DNA of 64,000 nucleotides from contig NC_007426.1 of assembly GCF_000026045.1 (NCBI RefSeq), forward strand, positions 558,001 through 622,000, in the 5' to 3' direction. The position numbers and the translations under genes are program-made. A model generated the notes under the pieces. The model was not told the DNA's origin. It saw only the letters and a list, made by a program, of their open reading frames with translations, and did no database searches. The DNA is from Natronomonas pharaonis DSM 2160. Lineage in GTDB: Archaea > Halobacteriota > Halobacteria > Halobacteriales > Haloarculaceae. This document shows positions 1-8,448 of this stretch, in pieces. Every line of letters begins with the position of its first letter. Position 1 is the first letter of the stretch.

Positions 1-1271
1 TTCGTCTCGACGATGGACAGCGAGCAGAACTCGGTGCCCGTACAGGCGATAGACCCGCGCAGGAAGGGATGGGGGTCCGGCGAGTGGTACTCCAGCAGGT
101 CCTCCTCGAGGAATGCATCGAGGTCCTCCTCGGCGATGTCGGCGACGACGATGTTCTGTCGCTGTGTGAGGCCGATGAGCTCCGAGCCGTATTCGTCGGC
201 GAGGTCGGCCAGTTCGATGACCTCTTGTGCTCCCATTCGGCCGACAAGCACCGAGAGACCGACGAAGTAGTTGCCGTCCGTCTGCTCGTGGACACCGACG
301 TAGTCGCCGACCTCGTCGTTCCGTCCGGCGTTGTAGCTGTACTGCTCGCGGAGGTCCTCGCCGGCCGTCTTCAGCTCGAAGTCGACGTAGTCTTCCTGCA
401 GCACGCGCCGGAGCTTCTCGGTCCCCCACTCGTCGACGAGGAACTTGATGCGGGCGTTGAAGCGGTCCTCACGGTCGCCGTGGTCGCGGAACAGCGCCGA
501 AATCCCGCCGGCAACGTCGGCGACCTCCCCGGGGGTGACAAAGACGTCAATATCGCGCGCAAAGCGCGGCTCCTTCCGGGAGAGGCCGCCGCCGACGCGG
601 ATGTTGAACCCTTTCGTCTCCGTGCCGTCGATTTCCTTGACAGCGGGCTCGAAGCCGAGGTCGTTGATTTCGGCCTGTCCCGACCCACGGGTGTCGCCCG
701 TGACAGCGACCTTCCACTTGCGAGGGAGGTTGGAGTGGTCGTCGTTGCCCTTGAACGTCTCGTTGAGCTCCTTGATAACCGGCCACGCGTTGATGTGCTC
801 TTTGGCGTCCCGGCCGGTCATCGGCGAGCCGACGATGTTCCGCCACGAGTCGCCACAGGCCTGCATCGTCGAGAGGCCGTTCGCCTCCAGCTTGTCGAAG
901 ATTTCGGGGACGTCCTGCAGCTGAATCCAGTGGAGCTGAATCGCCTGTCTCGTCGTCCAGTCACAGTATGCCCCGCCGAATTCGGGGTTGTCGACGGGTC
1001 CGCGGGCGTACTCGTCGGCGATTTCGCCGACGACCCGAAGCTGGTCGGGTGTCAGCCGACCGTTCGGCGTCCCGATACGCATCATGAAGTAGCTCTCTTG
1101 GCCCTTCCGCTGGTGGTACAGCCCCCACCATTTGAACCGCTCGAACCACGCGTCACGTTCGTCCTCGGGGATGGCGCTCCAGCCCTCCTCGGCGAATTCG
1201 AAGAGGTGGTCACGGATTTCCGTTCCGTAGACCTCGTCTTTCCAGGCTTCGACCTTGCTCGGCATATCCAT
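1..1271 (-). CDS. Siroheme/4Fe-4S ferredoxin-dependent nitrite (or sulfite) reductase, 3' end outside window
   Basis: Partial gene: 423 codons are present and the reading frame continues past base 1. The family carries out six-electron reduction of nitrite to ammonia (or sulfite to sulfide) in the cytoplasm with reduced ferredoxin. The N-terminal half-domain starts with MMRIGTPNGRLTPDQLR-like sequence near residue 60, and LTQRQNIVVADI marks the second half-domain. Near the window edge lies ACTGTEFC, the first cysteine pair (Cys410 and Cys416, spacing C-x5-C) that holds the siroheme-linked cluster; the second pair lies outside. Start: ATG at 1271, with a second in-frame ATG at 1265. Nitrite and sulfite reductases cannot be told apart from this part. 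A nitrate reductase gene 51 kb away favours nitrite, but that is inference. Confidence 0.88.
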   Translation of the reverse strand, partial: MDMPSKVEAWKDEVYGTEIRDHLFEFAEEGWSAIPEDERDAWFERFKWWGLYHQRKGQESYFMMRIGTPNGRLTPDQLRVVGEIADEYARGPVDNPEFGGAYCDWTTRQAIQLHWIQLQDVPEIFDKLEANGLSTMQACGDSWRNIVGSPMTGRDAKEHINAWPVIKELNETFKGNDDHSNLPRKWKVAVTGDTRGSGQAEINDLGFEPAVKEIDGTETKGFNIRVGGGLSRKEPRFARDIDVFVTPGEVADVAGGISALFRDHGDREDRFNARIKFLVDEWGTEKLRRVLQEDYVDFELKTAGEDLREQYSYNAGRNDEVGDYVGVHEQTDGNYFVGLSVLVGRMGAQEVIELADLADEYGSELIGLTQRQNIVVADIAEEDLDAFLEEDLLEYHSPDPHPFLRGSIACTGTEFCSLSIVET

Positions 1272-1351
1272 TTCCAATACGCCCACCCATATACGACGCC
1301 CTCTGTCGTCAATCCTCCCCGTGTCTCGCTACTCCCGGAGATAGTTGCTGA

Positions 1352-1693
1352 CTATTCGGACGCGTCGGCGAGTCGCTGCCGGCGGCGGGGGATGTGGACG
1401 CTTTCGGTATCGACCGGGGAGAACGTTCCCTCCTCGGGGTCGACGACGCGGCCGAGCGTCAGCCAGTCGGTGACGCCGCTCTCGCCGCAGGCAATACACT
1501 GGCCGGCGATGCGCCCTTCGACGTTCGGGTAGTCGACGCCGATTTCAACGAAGCCCTCTGCCAGAAAGTCGGCCATTGCACAGTCGCAGAACTCGTGTCT
1601 GGCGAGCCACCAGAGGTCGCTGACGTTTACCTCCCGGGAGTCGTTGACGCTCAGCCACGCACCGTCGTCGAGTTGGTGTACCGAGGTCGGCAT
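1352..1693 (-). CDS. Small conserved-looking protein with CxC and CxxC cysteines
   Basis: Protein of 113 residues that I do not recognise. It has a CDC motif near residue 37 and CIAC near residue 67, so a zinc site formed by two cysteine pairs is plausible. The C-terminus is basic (RRRQR). It lies upstream of the nitrite/sulfite reductase on the same strand with about 80 bp between them, so the two could be co-transcribed. A weak TATA-like CTTAGG lies about 25 bp before the ATG. The frame has the acidic codon pattern of its neighbours. No function is assigned. Confidence 0.7.
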   Translation of the reverse strand: MPTSVHQLDDGAWLSVNDSREVNVSDLWWLARHEFCDCAMADFLAEGFVEIGVDYPNVEGRIAGQCIACGESGVTDWLTLGRVVDPEEGTFSPVDTESVHIPRRRQRLADASE

Positions 1694-1888
1694 ACGGGTA
1701 CCACGCCCCCTGTCGGCCTAAGGCCGTCGGCCCTCGCAGTGGTTGCCGTCCGTCAGCGAACGCGGTGACGCCGTCTACGACTCGAACCCAACGAGGGCTC
1801 CCGAATATCTGCCTATACGGCCGTCAGAGAAACCGGAAGCAGCGGCCGGGACCGGAGAGCAGGGGAAATGGTTACGGGTGCGGAGCGG

Positions 1889-1896
1889 CTTAAGAT
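1889..1896 (+). promoter_or_regulatory. TATA-like box for the micro-ORF pair
   Basis: CTTAAGAT centred about 27 bp before the ATG at 1920, the spacing expected for an archaeal TBP box on a leaderless transcript. Confidence 0.5.
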
Positions 1897-1919
1897 ACTG
1901 CCCCGTTTAGGGTGGCGTG

Positions 1920-2003
1920 ATGACAGCACAACAGCGGGAGTCGGCGCGGCAGCACACCTCTGCCGACGTCGCTCCCGAGCTGTACGAGGTGACGCACCGA
2001 TGA
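1920..2003 (+). CDS. Micro-ORF, 27 residues, upstream partner of the Cys-containing 41-residue ORF
   Basis: Encodes 27 residues starting MTAQQRESAR and ending in ELYEVTHR. It has a TATA-like box at the leaderless distance and ends in an ATGA overlap with the next ORF, a typical translational-coupling junction. I do not recognise the protein. Its support is the promoter, the exact overlap and normal haloarchaeal composition; homologues would need to be found for proof. Confidence 0.5.
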   Translation: MTAQQRESARQHTSADVAPELYEVTHR

Positions 2004-2125
2004 CGGAGACACGCGAAGAAAACGGCGACGATGTCGACACGAGCCACCTCGACAACGTCGAAGACGGCTGTGGCTGCACCGAAATCTGGGAACATATGTC
2101 TGACGAGCGGGACGACGCGGAATGA
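2000..2125 (+). CDS. Small acidic protein with CGC motif, 41 residues
   Basis: Encodes 41 residues beginning MTETREENGDD, very rich in Asp and Glu, with a central GCGCTEIWEH segment. The CxC could bind a metal or act in redox chemistry, but this is only a suggestion. Its ATG overlaps the stop codon of the 27-residue ORF by four bases (ATGA), so the two are probably translated together from the leaderless promoter near 1892. The small size and conserved-looking Cys/Trp core suggest a real haloarchaeal micro-protein; the function is unknown. Confidence 0.6.
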   Translation: MTETREENGDDVDTSHLDNVEDGCGCTEIWEHMSDERDDAE

Positions 2126-2164
2126 CGACGCTATCGGATGTCGCCGTCGCATAACTGCAGGAAA

Positions 2165-2172
2165 TTTTTTAA
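2165..2172 (+). promoter_or_regulatory. TATA-like box of the ParB-like/RHH protein gene
   Basis: TTTTTTAA centred 27-28 bp before the ATG at 2196, which decides the start over longer in-frame extensions. Confidence 0.5.
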
Positions 2173-2195
2173 CCCTCGTTACGTACGCGGCAGTA

Positions 2196-2849
2196 ATGAC
2201 GCCGCAACCTGACGGCGAGCCACCGACGGACCGTGAGTCTCCCGTCGGAGAGCCCGTCATTCGAAGCGACCCTCGTGTCGCGGGCGAACAGGCCGTCCAG
2301 TTCGACCCTGACGACCCTGAGAGCCTCAACGAAGCAGCCGATGTCGTTCGGCGCTTCGCGACCAACACCGCCGGCAGCAAAGACAACGTCTTCATGCTCC
2401 GCGGCGCGGCGGCGTGTGCGGCGCTCGTCAGGGGCACCGGCTCGTACAAGGCCGCCGCCGAGCGCGCCGGTGGCGAGGCGACGGTGTCGTTCATCCGGAA
2501 GTGGGCGCGGGTCCACGACCTGCCTCGCTCCATCCGGCGCCACGTCGCACTCGGCGAAATCGCTCCCACCGCGGCCAAACACATCGCCCGTGTCTCTGGG
2601 GAGTCTCGCTTTCTCTTGGCGTGGGCGACGCTCGACCACGACCTCACCGTCCGCGAGGTCCGCGCTATCGCCTCCCGTGTTAACGAGGGCGCAAGCGTCG
2701 ACGAGGCCCTCGCCGCTGAGGGCATCGACCTCGGTCAGCTTTCGGTGTCGCTGCCGCCCGAGACCTACCGCGAACTCCGACGACACGCCGCGCTTGAGGA
2801 GACTGACCCCGACGAAATCGTCGCCCGGGCGCTCGCCGAGTATCTGTAA
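2196..2849 (+). CDS. DNA-binding protein with ParB-like helix-turn-helix and C-terminal ribbon-helix-helix
   Basis: Protein of 217 residues. After an acidic, Pro-rich N-terminus, residues about 85-165 carry GSYKAAAERA followed by LPRSIRRHVALGEIAPTAAKH and LTVREVRAIA. This has the layout of the HTH core of ParB/KorB proteins (a 'not below this count, GkLs.gHA... glsVRevE' pattern). The last 36 residues (LSVSLPPETYRELRRHA...) fit a ribbon-helix-helix/CopG fold. It is therefore probably a sequence-specific DNA binder, but no ParA partner is adjacent and the ParB nuclease motif GxxRxxA is absent. The gene ends 40 bp before tRNA-Lys. A TATA-like box 27 bp upstream supports the chosen ATG. Confidence 0.72.
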   Translation: MTPQPDGEPPTDRESPVGEPVIRSDPRVAGEQAVQFDPDDPESLNEAADVVRRFATNTAGSKDNVFMLRGAAACAALVRGTGSYKAAAERAGGEATVSFIRKWARVHDLPRSIRRHVALGEIAPTAAKHIARVSGESRFLLAWATLDHDLTVREVRAIASRVNEGASVDEALAAEGIDLGQLSVSLPPETYRELRRHAALEETDPDEIVARALAEYL

Positions 2850-2889
2850 TCGAAAGAGTTTATCGCCGGCCGCAGTAACCACTTGGTGT

Positions 2890-2963
2890 GGGCCGATAGC
2901 TCAGCCCGGCAGAGCGTCTGGCTTTTAACCAGATGGTCGGGGGTTCAAATCCCTCTCGGCCCG
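2890..2963 (+). tRNA. tRNA-Lys (anticodon TTT)
   Basis: A 74-nt cloverleaf. Acceptor arms GGGCCGA (2890-2896) and TCGGCCC (2956-2962) pair fully, with G as discriminator. The anticodon loop CTTTTAA between CTGG and CCAG arms gives anticodon UUU. The T-arm GGGGGTTCAAATCCCTC is canonical. CCA is not encoded. Confidence 0.96.
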
Positions 2964-3008
2964 TCCTGTATGCGTTTACTCCCCGACAGCGGCGCATACT
3001 GATTGCTC

Positions 3009-4496
3009 TCAGTCGGCGACCGGTAGCCTGACGACGAAGACGCTGCCCTCCGGCTCGTTGTCCTCGACACACACGTCGCCGCCGAAACTCTCGACGAGCG
3101 TCTTGACCAGATACAGCCCAATACCGGTCCCCTCGCTTTCGAGGCCTCTCTCGCCCTTGCCGAATATCGCCTCCTTGTGTGCGTCCGGGACTCCCGGGCC
3201 GTTGTCAGCGACCCGAATCTCTACCTCGCTGTCGTGTTCGGTGACGCTGACTGTCACCTCGGGGAGGGCTTTGTCGTTGTGCTGGATGGCATTCGAGAGC
3301 AGGTTCCGGAACACCGCCTCCAGCATGTCCGTGCCGGCCACGTGGATATCCGGTACCGACCCGTCGATTGTCACCGCTGCCCCGGAGTGTGCGGACCGCA
3401 CCGCCTCGACCTGCTGTTCGAGCGATCGTTCCAAGGATACCCGCTGTGTCTCGGCGTCATCCTGCAAGAGTACCGTCGCCAAATCGCGGGCCGTCCGCGT
3501 CAACTCGACGGCGTTTGCGGTGCTGGACTGCAGAATATCCAGAAACTCCTGGCCCTCCTCGTCGACGTGGTCTTCGAGCATCTCCGCGTAGGCGGTCACA
3601 AGCTGGAGGTCGTTGCGGATGTCGTGGCGAACGACCTCGTTGAGCACCTCGAGGTCGGACCGCTGGGATTCGAGTCGCTCCTCGTAGGCCTTTCGTTCCG
3701 TGATGTCGCGGGCGCTCACCAGAAATCCCTCGATGGGCGGTGTATCGAGCAGGCTGCGGACCCTCGTTTCGTACCACCGCCACTCGCCGTCCGGCGTCCG
3801 GTAGCGGTGCTCGCCGCTGATAACCTCCTCTGGTGAGTCCAGGGCCTCTGCTAACATCGCTTCGACGCCGTCGCTGTCTTCCGGATGGATGTATTCGGTC
3901 ACGGACGCGCCGGTCAGGTCTCGGGTGCTGTGTCCCAGCACAGCCTCGTCGGCGTGGTTTTGGTATCGGATACGTCCATTCTCATCGACCAACAGCACGA
4001 CATCGGTCGTGTGCTGTAGCATCGCTTCCTTCCGCTGGAGTTCGGTCCGTCGCTTGTTCCGTTCGGTCACGTCCCGTGCCACCCCGACGATACTGGTCGC
4101 TGTCCCTCCCTCGACGACGGGTGTAATCTTCGTCCGCCACTCAACGCTCCCCGTCCCGTGTTCGAGCGTCGTCTCGTAGGTTACCGTCTCCTCTGTTTCG
4201 ACACATCGCCGGTATTCATCGAGCAGCCGCTCGCCGTCCCCATCAAAAAGCTCCCGTAGTGGCGTCCCGAGACAGCCGTCTGCTTCCATCTCTGTCGCGC
4301 GTTCGTGCGACGGGTTGCCGCCCCGGAAGACGAACCGCGGTTCGCCGTCGCCGTCGCGCTCGACATCGAAGAGGAAGACCGCATCCTCGACCGCTTTGAA
4401 GACGGTTTCGTACTCCATCTTTCCCAGCCCCGTCTTGGGGTTGTCATCTTCTGCTCCGGTGCCCCCTCCTTCGGTCCCCCCGGTTTCTTCGGCCAT
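3009..4496 (-). CDS. Sensor histidine kinase with two PAS domains, cytoplasmic
   Basis: A 495-residue protein without transmembrane segments. PAS domain 1 covers about residues 28-146 and PAS domain 2 about 157-268, each ending in a PAC-like VGVARDVTERN / SARDITERK segment. The phosphoacceptor is His291 in VVRHDIRNDL. The ATPase domain shows an N-box (NLLSNAIQHND, Asn402), G1 DNGPGVPD and G2 GTGIGLYLV. It would sense an intracellular or redox signal and phosphorylate a response regulator; no regulator gene is adjacent, which is usual for haloarchaeal kinases. Two TATA-like boxes lie upstream: one (GTTAATC) fits ATG 4496, the other (TATTTAAG near 4506) would fit a shorter form starting near Met27. 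Confidence 0.93.
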   Translation of the reverse strand: MAEETGGTEGGGTGAEDDNPKTGLGKMEYETVFKAVEDAVFLFDVERDGDGEPRFVFRGGNPSHERATEMEADGCLGTPLRELFDGDGERLLDEYRRCVETEETVTYETTLEHGTGSVEWRTKITPVVEGGTATSIVGVARDVTERNKRRTELQRKEAMLQHTTDVVLLVDENGRIRYQNHADEAVLGHSTRDLTGASVTEYIHPEDSDGVEAMLAEALDSPEEVISGEHRYRTPDGEWRWYETRVRSLLDTPPIEGFLVSARDITERKAYEERLESQRSDLEVLNEVVRHDIRNDLQLVTAYAEMLEDHVDEEGQEFLDILQSSTANAVELTRTARDLATVLLQDDAETQRVSLERSLEQQVEAVRSAHSGAAVTIDGSVPDIHVAGTDMLEAVFRNLLSNAIQHNDKALPEVTVSVTEHDSEVEIRVADNGPGVPDAHKEAIFGKGERGLESEGTGIGLYLVKTLVESFGGDVCVEDNEPEGSVFVVRLPVAD

Positions 4497-4595
4497 CCCG
4501 GCTTAAATATGGGAGTTACCGATTAACATGTTTCGGCTGATATATCCGGCTGGGGACCCCAACGACTTTGCCGACCCACCGGCTAGTGCGGCCCA

Positions 4596-5540
4596 ATGGC
4601 GACGTGTGACGCGTGCGGCGAACACGAAAACATGCCGTACAACTGCCGGCACTGTGGCGGGACCTTTTGTGCCGACCACCGGCTCCCGGAAAATCACAAC
4701 TGTCCGGGGCTGGAAAGCTGGAACGACCCCGACAAGGTCTTCGACAGCGGCTTCGATGGCTCGGTGCAAGCCGGCGGCAGCGGCGGTCGGTCGCCCGGCC
4801 TGCTCGAACGGCTCGGTATCGATACCGGCCCCGGCGGTCCGCTTGCCTACTTCCGGAACAACGTCTCGTATCTCTTCTTGGCGATTATCGTCGTCGTCTT
4901 CGGGCTGCAGTGGCTCATTGCGCCGCTGTTTATGGCCCTGCCGCCCGAGGGCGTAAACCCCGGCCACTTCCTGTGGGGCCAGATATTCACCCTCACGACG
5001 GTCCACCCCGAGTACGTCTGGACATGGGTCATCTCGGTGTTCTCCCACGGGAGCCCGATGCACCTGCTTTTCAACGCCATCGTGCTGTACTTTTTCGGCC
5101 CGCTGGTCGAGCGACAGATCGGCTCGAAGAAGTTCGTCGGGCTCTTTCTCGCCAGCGGCATCATCGCCGGCCTCGGGCAGGTCGGCGTCGGTCTCGTGAC
5201 CAGCGAAGGTGTCGCGGTTTTGGGTGCCTCCGGCGCGCTTATGGCGATTATGGGCGTGCTCGCGATTACCTCGCCGGACCTGAAGGTCCTGCTGTTCTTT
5301 TTCATCCCGATGTCGATTCGAACGCTGACGATTCTTTTCGCCGCTTTCTCGATTTTCGCCTTCGTCTCCGACGGCGGCATCCTTGATGGGGTGGCCCACT
5401 TCGCACACCTCGTCGGTCTTCTCATCGGCCTCTGGTACGGCAACCGCATCAAGGACCGCGTCGGCGGCGGTCCTCGTCAGCTCAACCTCGGTCCGGGCCG
5501 CGGCGGTGGCGGGCCGGGTGGCCCCGGCCGGTTCCCCTGA
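4596..5540 (+). CDS. Rhomboid family intramembrane serine protease with N-terminal AN1 zinc finger
   Basis: A 314-residue membrane protein. Residues 1-40 form an AN1-type zinc finger (C4, C7, C17, C20, C25, H28, H34, C36 in sequence order). The rhomboid core has six hydrophobic segments from about residue 92 to 280. The active-site Ser212 is in GASGA and the catalytic His271 in AHLVG; HLLFN (His156, Asn160) matches the family's oxyanion-stabilising positions. Such enzymes cleave transmembrane substrates within the bilayer. The tail is Gly/Pro/Arg-rich. AN1-rhomboid fusion is, to my knowledge, a haloarchaeal arrangement. The endonuclease V gene follows after 3 bp, so the two are probably co-transcribed. 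Confidence 0.93.
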   Translation: MATCDACGEHENMPYNCRHCGGTFCADHRLPENHNCPGLESWNDPDKVFDSGFDGSVQAGGSGGRSPGLLERLGIDTGPGGPLAYFRNNVSYLFLAIIVVVFGLQWLIAPLFMALPPEGVNPGHFLWGQIFTLTTVHPEYVWTWVISVFSHGSPMHLLFNAIVLYFFGPLVERQIGSKKFVGLFLASGIIAGLGQVGVGLVTSEGVAVLGASGALMAIMGVLAITSPDLKVLLFFFIPMSIRTLTILFAAFSIFAFVSDGGILDGVAHFAHLVGLLIGLWYGNRIKDRVGGGPRQLNLGPGRGGGGPGGPGRFP

Positions 5541-5543
5541 CCG

Positions 5544-6290
5544 ATGGAGCTTGCGACCCCGCGATTCCGCCCCGACCCCTCGCTTTCCCGCGAAGCGATG
5601 GAGACACTCCAGCACGACATCGCCGCTGCAGCGAGCTTCGAGAATGAGGCCTCGCCTTCCCCGGCAGCCATCCGTGACGGCGACGCGCTTGTCGCTGGTG
5701 TCGACCAAGCGTTTCTCGACGACCGGGCGGTCTCTGCGGTGGTCGTCCTCCGGGGTGGCGAGGTCGTCGCCCGCGAGCACGCGGTGACACCGCTTTCGAT
5801 ACCGTACATCCCCGGACTCTTGGCGTTCCGCGAGGGTGGGCCGATAATCGACGCGCTCTCGCGGCTCGACGTGGAGCCGGACCTGCTCGTCGTCGACGGC
5901 AGCGGCCGCATCCACTTCCGGGAGGCTGGGCTGGCGACCCACGCCGGTCTTCTCTTCGACGTGCCGGCGGTCGGCGTCGCCAAGCGCTTGCTGTGTGGCG
6001 AGCCGAGCCGAACGGTTGCGTCGCTCCCCGAAGGAACGCGGGTTCCCATCGAAGCCGACGACTCGATGACTGCCGCCGACGGAACCGTCGTCGGCTACGC
6101 CTACCAGAGCCGACAGTATCCGGACTCGAAGCGTATCAACCCGCTGTATATCTCCCCCGGCCATCGACTGTGCGCCGAAACGGCCGTCGACTGCGTGGCA
6201 GCATGCGGCGGCGAGTACAAGCTCCCGCGGCCGACTCGGCTGGCCGACGGCCACGCCGACGACCTGAAAGCCCGCTACGGCGACGGCTAA
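5544..6290 (+). CDS. nfi: Endonuclease V (deoxyinosine 3' endonuclease)
   Basis: A 248-residue protein that nicks DNA at the second phosphodiester bond 3' to deoxyinosine, a product of adenine deamination. Family motifs are complete: GVDQAF with Asp54, PYIPGLLAFRE (87-97, ending in catalytic Glu97), VVDGSGRIHFREAGLATH with Asp118, and GVAKRLLCG with Lys147. The second GDG-type acidic site after the ATHAG helix is present. Length is within the usual 220-250. It starts 3 bp after the rhomboid gene. Confidence 0.93.
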   Translation: MELATPRFRPDPSLSREAMETLQHDIAAAASFENEASPSPAAIRDGDALVAGVDQAFLDDRAVSAVVVLRGGEVVAREHAVTPLSIPYIPGLLAFREGGPIIDALSRLDVEPDLLVVDGSGRIHFREAGLATHAGLLFDVPAVGVAKRLLCGEPSRTVASLPEGTRVPIEADDSMTAADGTVVGYAYQSRQYPDSKRINPLYISPGHRLCAETAVDCVAACGGEYKLPRPTRLADGHADDLKARYGDG

Positions 6291-6338
6291 TTCCGACAGA
6301 CACCAACGCCTAACTACCTCCCCCACGACCGACCCGGT

Positions 6339-7166
6339 ATGAGCACACGGACCGTCCTGATAACCGGCTGTTCGTCGGGCATCGGCCGGGCGGCGGCGTA
6401 CGCCTTCCTCGAAAACGAGTGGCGTGTCTACGCCACCGCCCGCAACCCCGCCGACATCCAGACGCTCGGCGAGGCCGGTTGCGACATCGGTACTATCAAT
6501 GTCCGGAGCACCGAAGACGTCGAGCGCGTCGTTGACCGCGTCATCGACGAGGCCGGCCGCATCGACGCATTGGTGAACAACGCTGGGTACGGCCAGCACG
6601 GCCCAATCGAGGACATCAACGACGAACTGTTCGAAAAGCAGTTCGATGTCAACGTCTTCGGTCCGCACCGGCTCGTCCGCGCCGTGCTGCCTCACATGCG
6701 CGAGCGCCGTGATGGGACAATCATCAACGTCTCGTCGGTCGCCGGCCGGCTGGCCGCGCCCGGCATGGGCGTTTACTCTGCATCGAAACACGCCATAGAG
6801 GGCTACAGCGACTCGCTTCGCCGTGAACTGGAGCCGTTCGATATCGATGTGAGCGTCGTCCAGCCCGGTCCCGTCGAGACATCATTCCGCGACCGCGTCG
6901 ACGACGAGCTCGGTCGACTCGACCGGACCGATGCCTACGAAGACCTCTATGCGTTCCAAGAGGACGCCTCGCTCTTTGGCGGCGACAGCCCCGTTGCTTC
7001 CCACCCGGGCGAAGTCGCCGATGTCATCCTCGAGGCGGCTTCCTCGACGGACCCACAGCCGCGCTATGTCGTCGGGACGGCCGCACAGTTGCTCGTCTAT
7101 GCCAGCTACCTCCCGGACCCCATCGCCGACAGCGTCTTCGATGCCATCAGACGGTTCGTCTCCTGA
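6339..7166 (+). CDS. Short-chain dehydrogenase/reductase (SDR), classical type
   Basis: A 275-residue cytoplasmic oxidoreductase. Rossmann motif TGCSSGIGR at 9-17, NNAGYG at 80-85, catalytic Ser132 (INVSSVAG), Tyr146 and Lys150 in YSASK. An Arg after the second strand (TAR, position 35) suggests NADP(H). The substrate cannot be deduced. The end of the gene overlaps the start of the glycerate kinase gene if the ATG at 7141 is used, so co-expression is likely. Confidence 0.9.
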   Translation: MSTRTVLITGCSSGIGRAAAYAFLENEWRVYATARNPADIQTLGEAGCDIGTINVRSTEDVERVVDRVIDEAGRIDALVNNAGYGQHGPIEDINDELFEKQFDVNVFGPHRLVRAVLPHMRERRDGTIINVSSVAGRLAAPGMGVYSASKHAIEGYSDSLRRELEPFDIDVSVVQPGPVETSFRDRVDDELGRLDRTDAYEDLYAFQEDASLFGGDSPVASHPGEVADVILEAASSTDPQPRYVVGTAAQLLVYASYLPDPIADSVFDAIRRFVS

Positions 7167-8448
7167 CGTGTTCGACCCGCTTTCGACCCCCTCGCCGGCC
7201 CACGAACTCGCTGTCGAGTGTCTGACAGCGGGTGTCCGAGCGGCACAGCCGAAACGGGCCGTCGAACGACACTGCGATATCGAGGGGTCGACGCTCCGCA
7301 TCGGCGACGGTTCCTACGACCTCGATGCCTACGACTCGCTTCGAATCCTCGGCGGCGGCAAGGCGGCAGACGGGCTTGCGGCCGCGCTCGAAGGGCTTCT
7401 CGGAGAGCGGCTCGACGGCGGCATCGTCGTCACTGGCCATCGGACGGCCGCCCCCGACCGCGTCACGGTCCGTGAAGGAAACCACCCGTCGCCCGGCCCT
7501 GACAGCGTCGACGGCGCGACGGCACTGCTGGAGCGGGCCGAAGCGGCCGACGGGCAGACGCTCGTGCTCGCGCCGATGACGGGCGGCGGCAGCGCACTGC
7601 TTTGTGCGCCCGCTGATGGACTGTCCGCTGCCGACATCCGTACTGTCACCGAAGCGCTGCTCGACGCCGGGGCGTCCGTCGACGAACTCAACGCCGTCCG
7701 CCGGGTCTGTTCTGAAATCAAGGGTGGCGGACTGGCGGCGGCGGCCGCCCCCGCAACGGTCGTTGGCGTCGTGATGAGCGACGTTGTCGGTGACGACCCG
7801 GCGGTCGTCGCCAGCGGCCCAACTGTCCCCGTCGAGGCGGCTCCGGATGTCGCCGCGACAGTCCTTGACCGGTATGGTGTTGACGCGCCCGCCGTCCGTC
7901 GGTGGCTGTCGTCGGCGACCCCCGAATCGCCGTCGGTCGCCGCCCGCAACCACGTCATCGCCTCCGGCTGGGACGCCGTCGACGCGGCGCGTGCCCACGC
8001 CGCAGCCGCGGGGTATCAGACCTGCGTGCTCTCGACGCATCTCGAAGGGGAAGCCGAACAGTCCGGCCGGTTTCACGCCGCCGTCGCAACCGACGTGGCG
8101 TTGCGCGACGTGCCTGTTGAACCCCCCGCGGTCATTCTCTCCGGCGGTGAGACGACGGTCTCCGTCTCCGGCGACGGCGTCGGCGGGCCGAACATGGAGT
8201 TTGCTCTCGCGGCCGCCCCGAAGCTTCCCGACGAGGCTGTTGTCGGTGCTGTCGACACTGATGGCAGCGATGGTAGCACCGACGCTGCCGGAGCGCTCGT
8301 CGACGCTGATACAGTTGACCCACAGGTCGCTCGAACGGCCCTCGATGAAAACGACAGCTACCGGGCGCTTGCGGACGCTGGGGCGCTTTTGTTTTCGGGG
8401 TCGACCGGTACGAACGTCAACGACCTCCGGGTCGTCGTTGTCGACTAA
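7141..8448 (+). CDS. Glycerate 2-kinase, MOFRL family
   Basis: Phosphorylates D-glycerate with ATP, feeding 2-phosphoglycerate into lower glycolysis. The 435-residue protein has the N-terminal lobe with GGGKAADGLA (about 62-71), GGIVVTGH, the REGNHPSPG segment, GGGSALLCAP, and the C-terminal MOFRL part with ILSGGETTVSVSGDGVGGPNMEFALA and DTDGSDGSTDAAGALVD. I chose ATG 7141, which overlaps the dehydrogenase gene by 26 bp; a GTG at 7168, 2 bp after that gene's stop, is an equal alternative. With the dehydrogenase it may form a small glycerate-handling unit. Confidence 0.88.
   Translation: MPSDGSSPDVFDPLSTPSPAHELAVECLTAGVRAAQPKRAVERHCDIEGSTLRIGDGSYDLDAYDSLRILGGGKAADGLAAALEGLLGERLDGGIVVTGHRTAAPDRVTVREGNHPSPGPDSVDGATALLERAEAADGQTLVLAPMTGGGSALLCAPADGLSAADIRTVTEALLDAGASVDELNAVRRVCSEIKGGGLAAAAAPATVVGVVMSDVVGDDPAVVASGPTVPVEAAPDVAATVLDRYGVDAPAVRRWLSSATPESPSVAARNHVIASGWDAVDAARAHAAAAGYQTCVLSTHLEGEAEQSGRFHAAVATDVALRDVPVEPPAVILSGGETTVSVSGDGVGGPNMEFALAAAPKLPDEAVVGAVDTDGSDGSTDAAGALVDADTVDPQVARTALDENDSYRALADAGALLFSGSTGTNVNDLRVVVVD

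Noticed and set aside
4503-6791. Minus-strand ORF of 762 codons
   Set aside because: Antisense to the rhomboid and endonuclease V genes, both with complete family motifs. Open only because of the high third-position GC.
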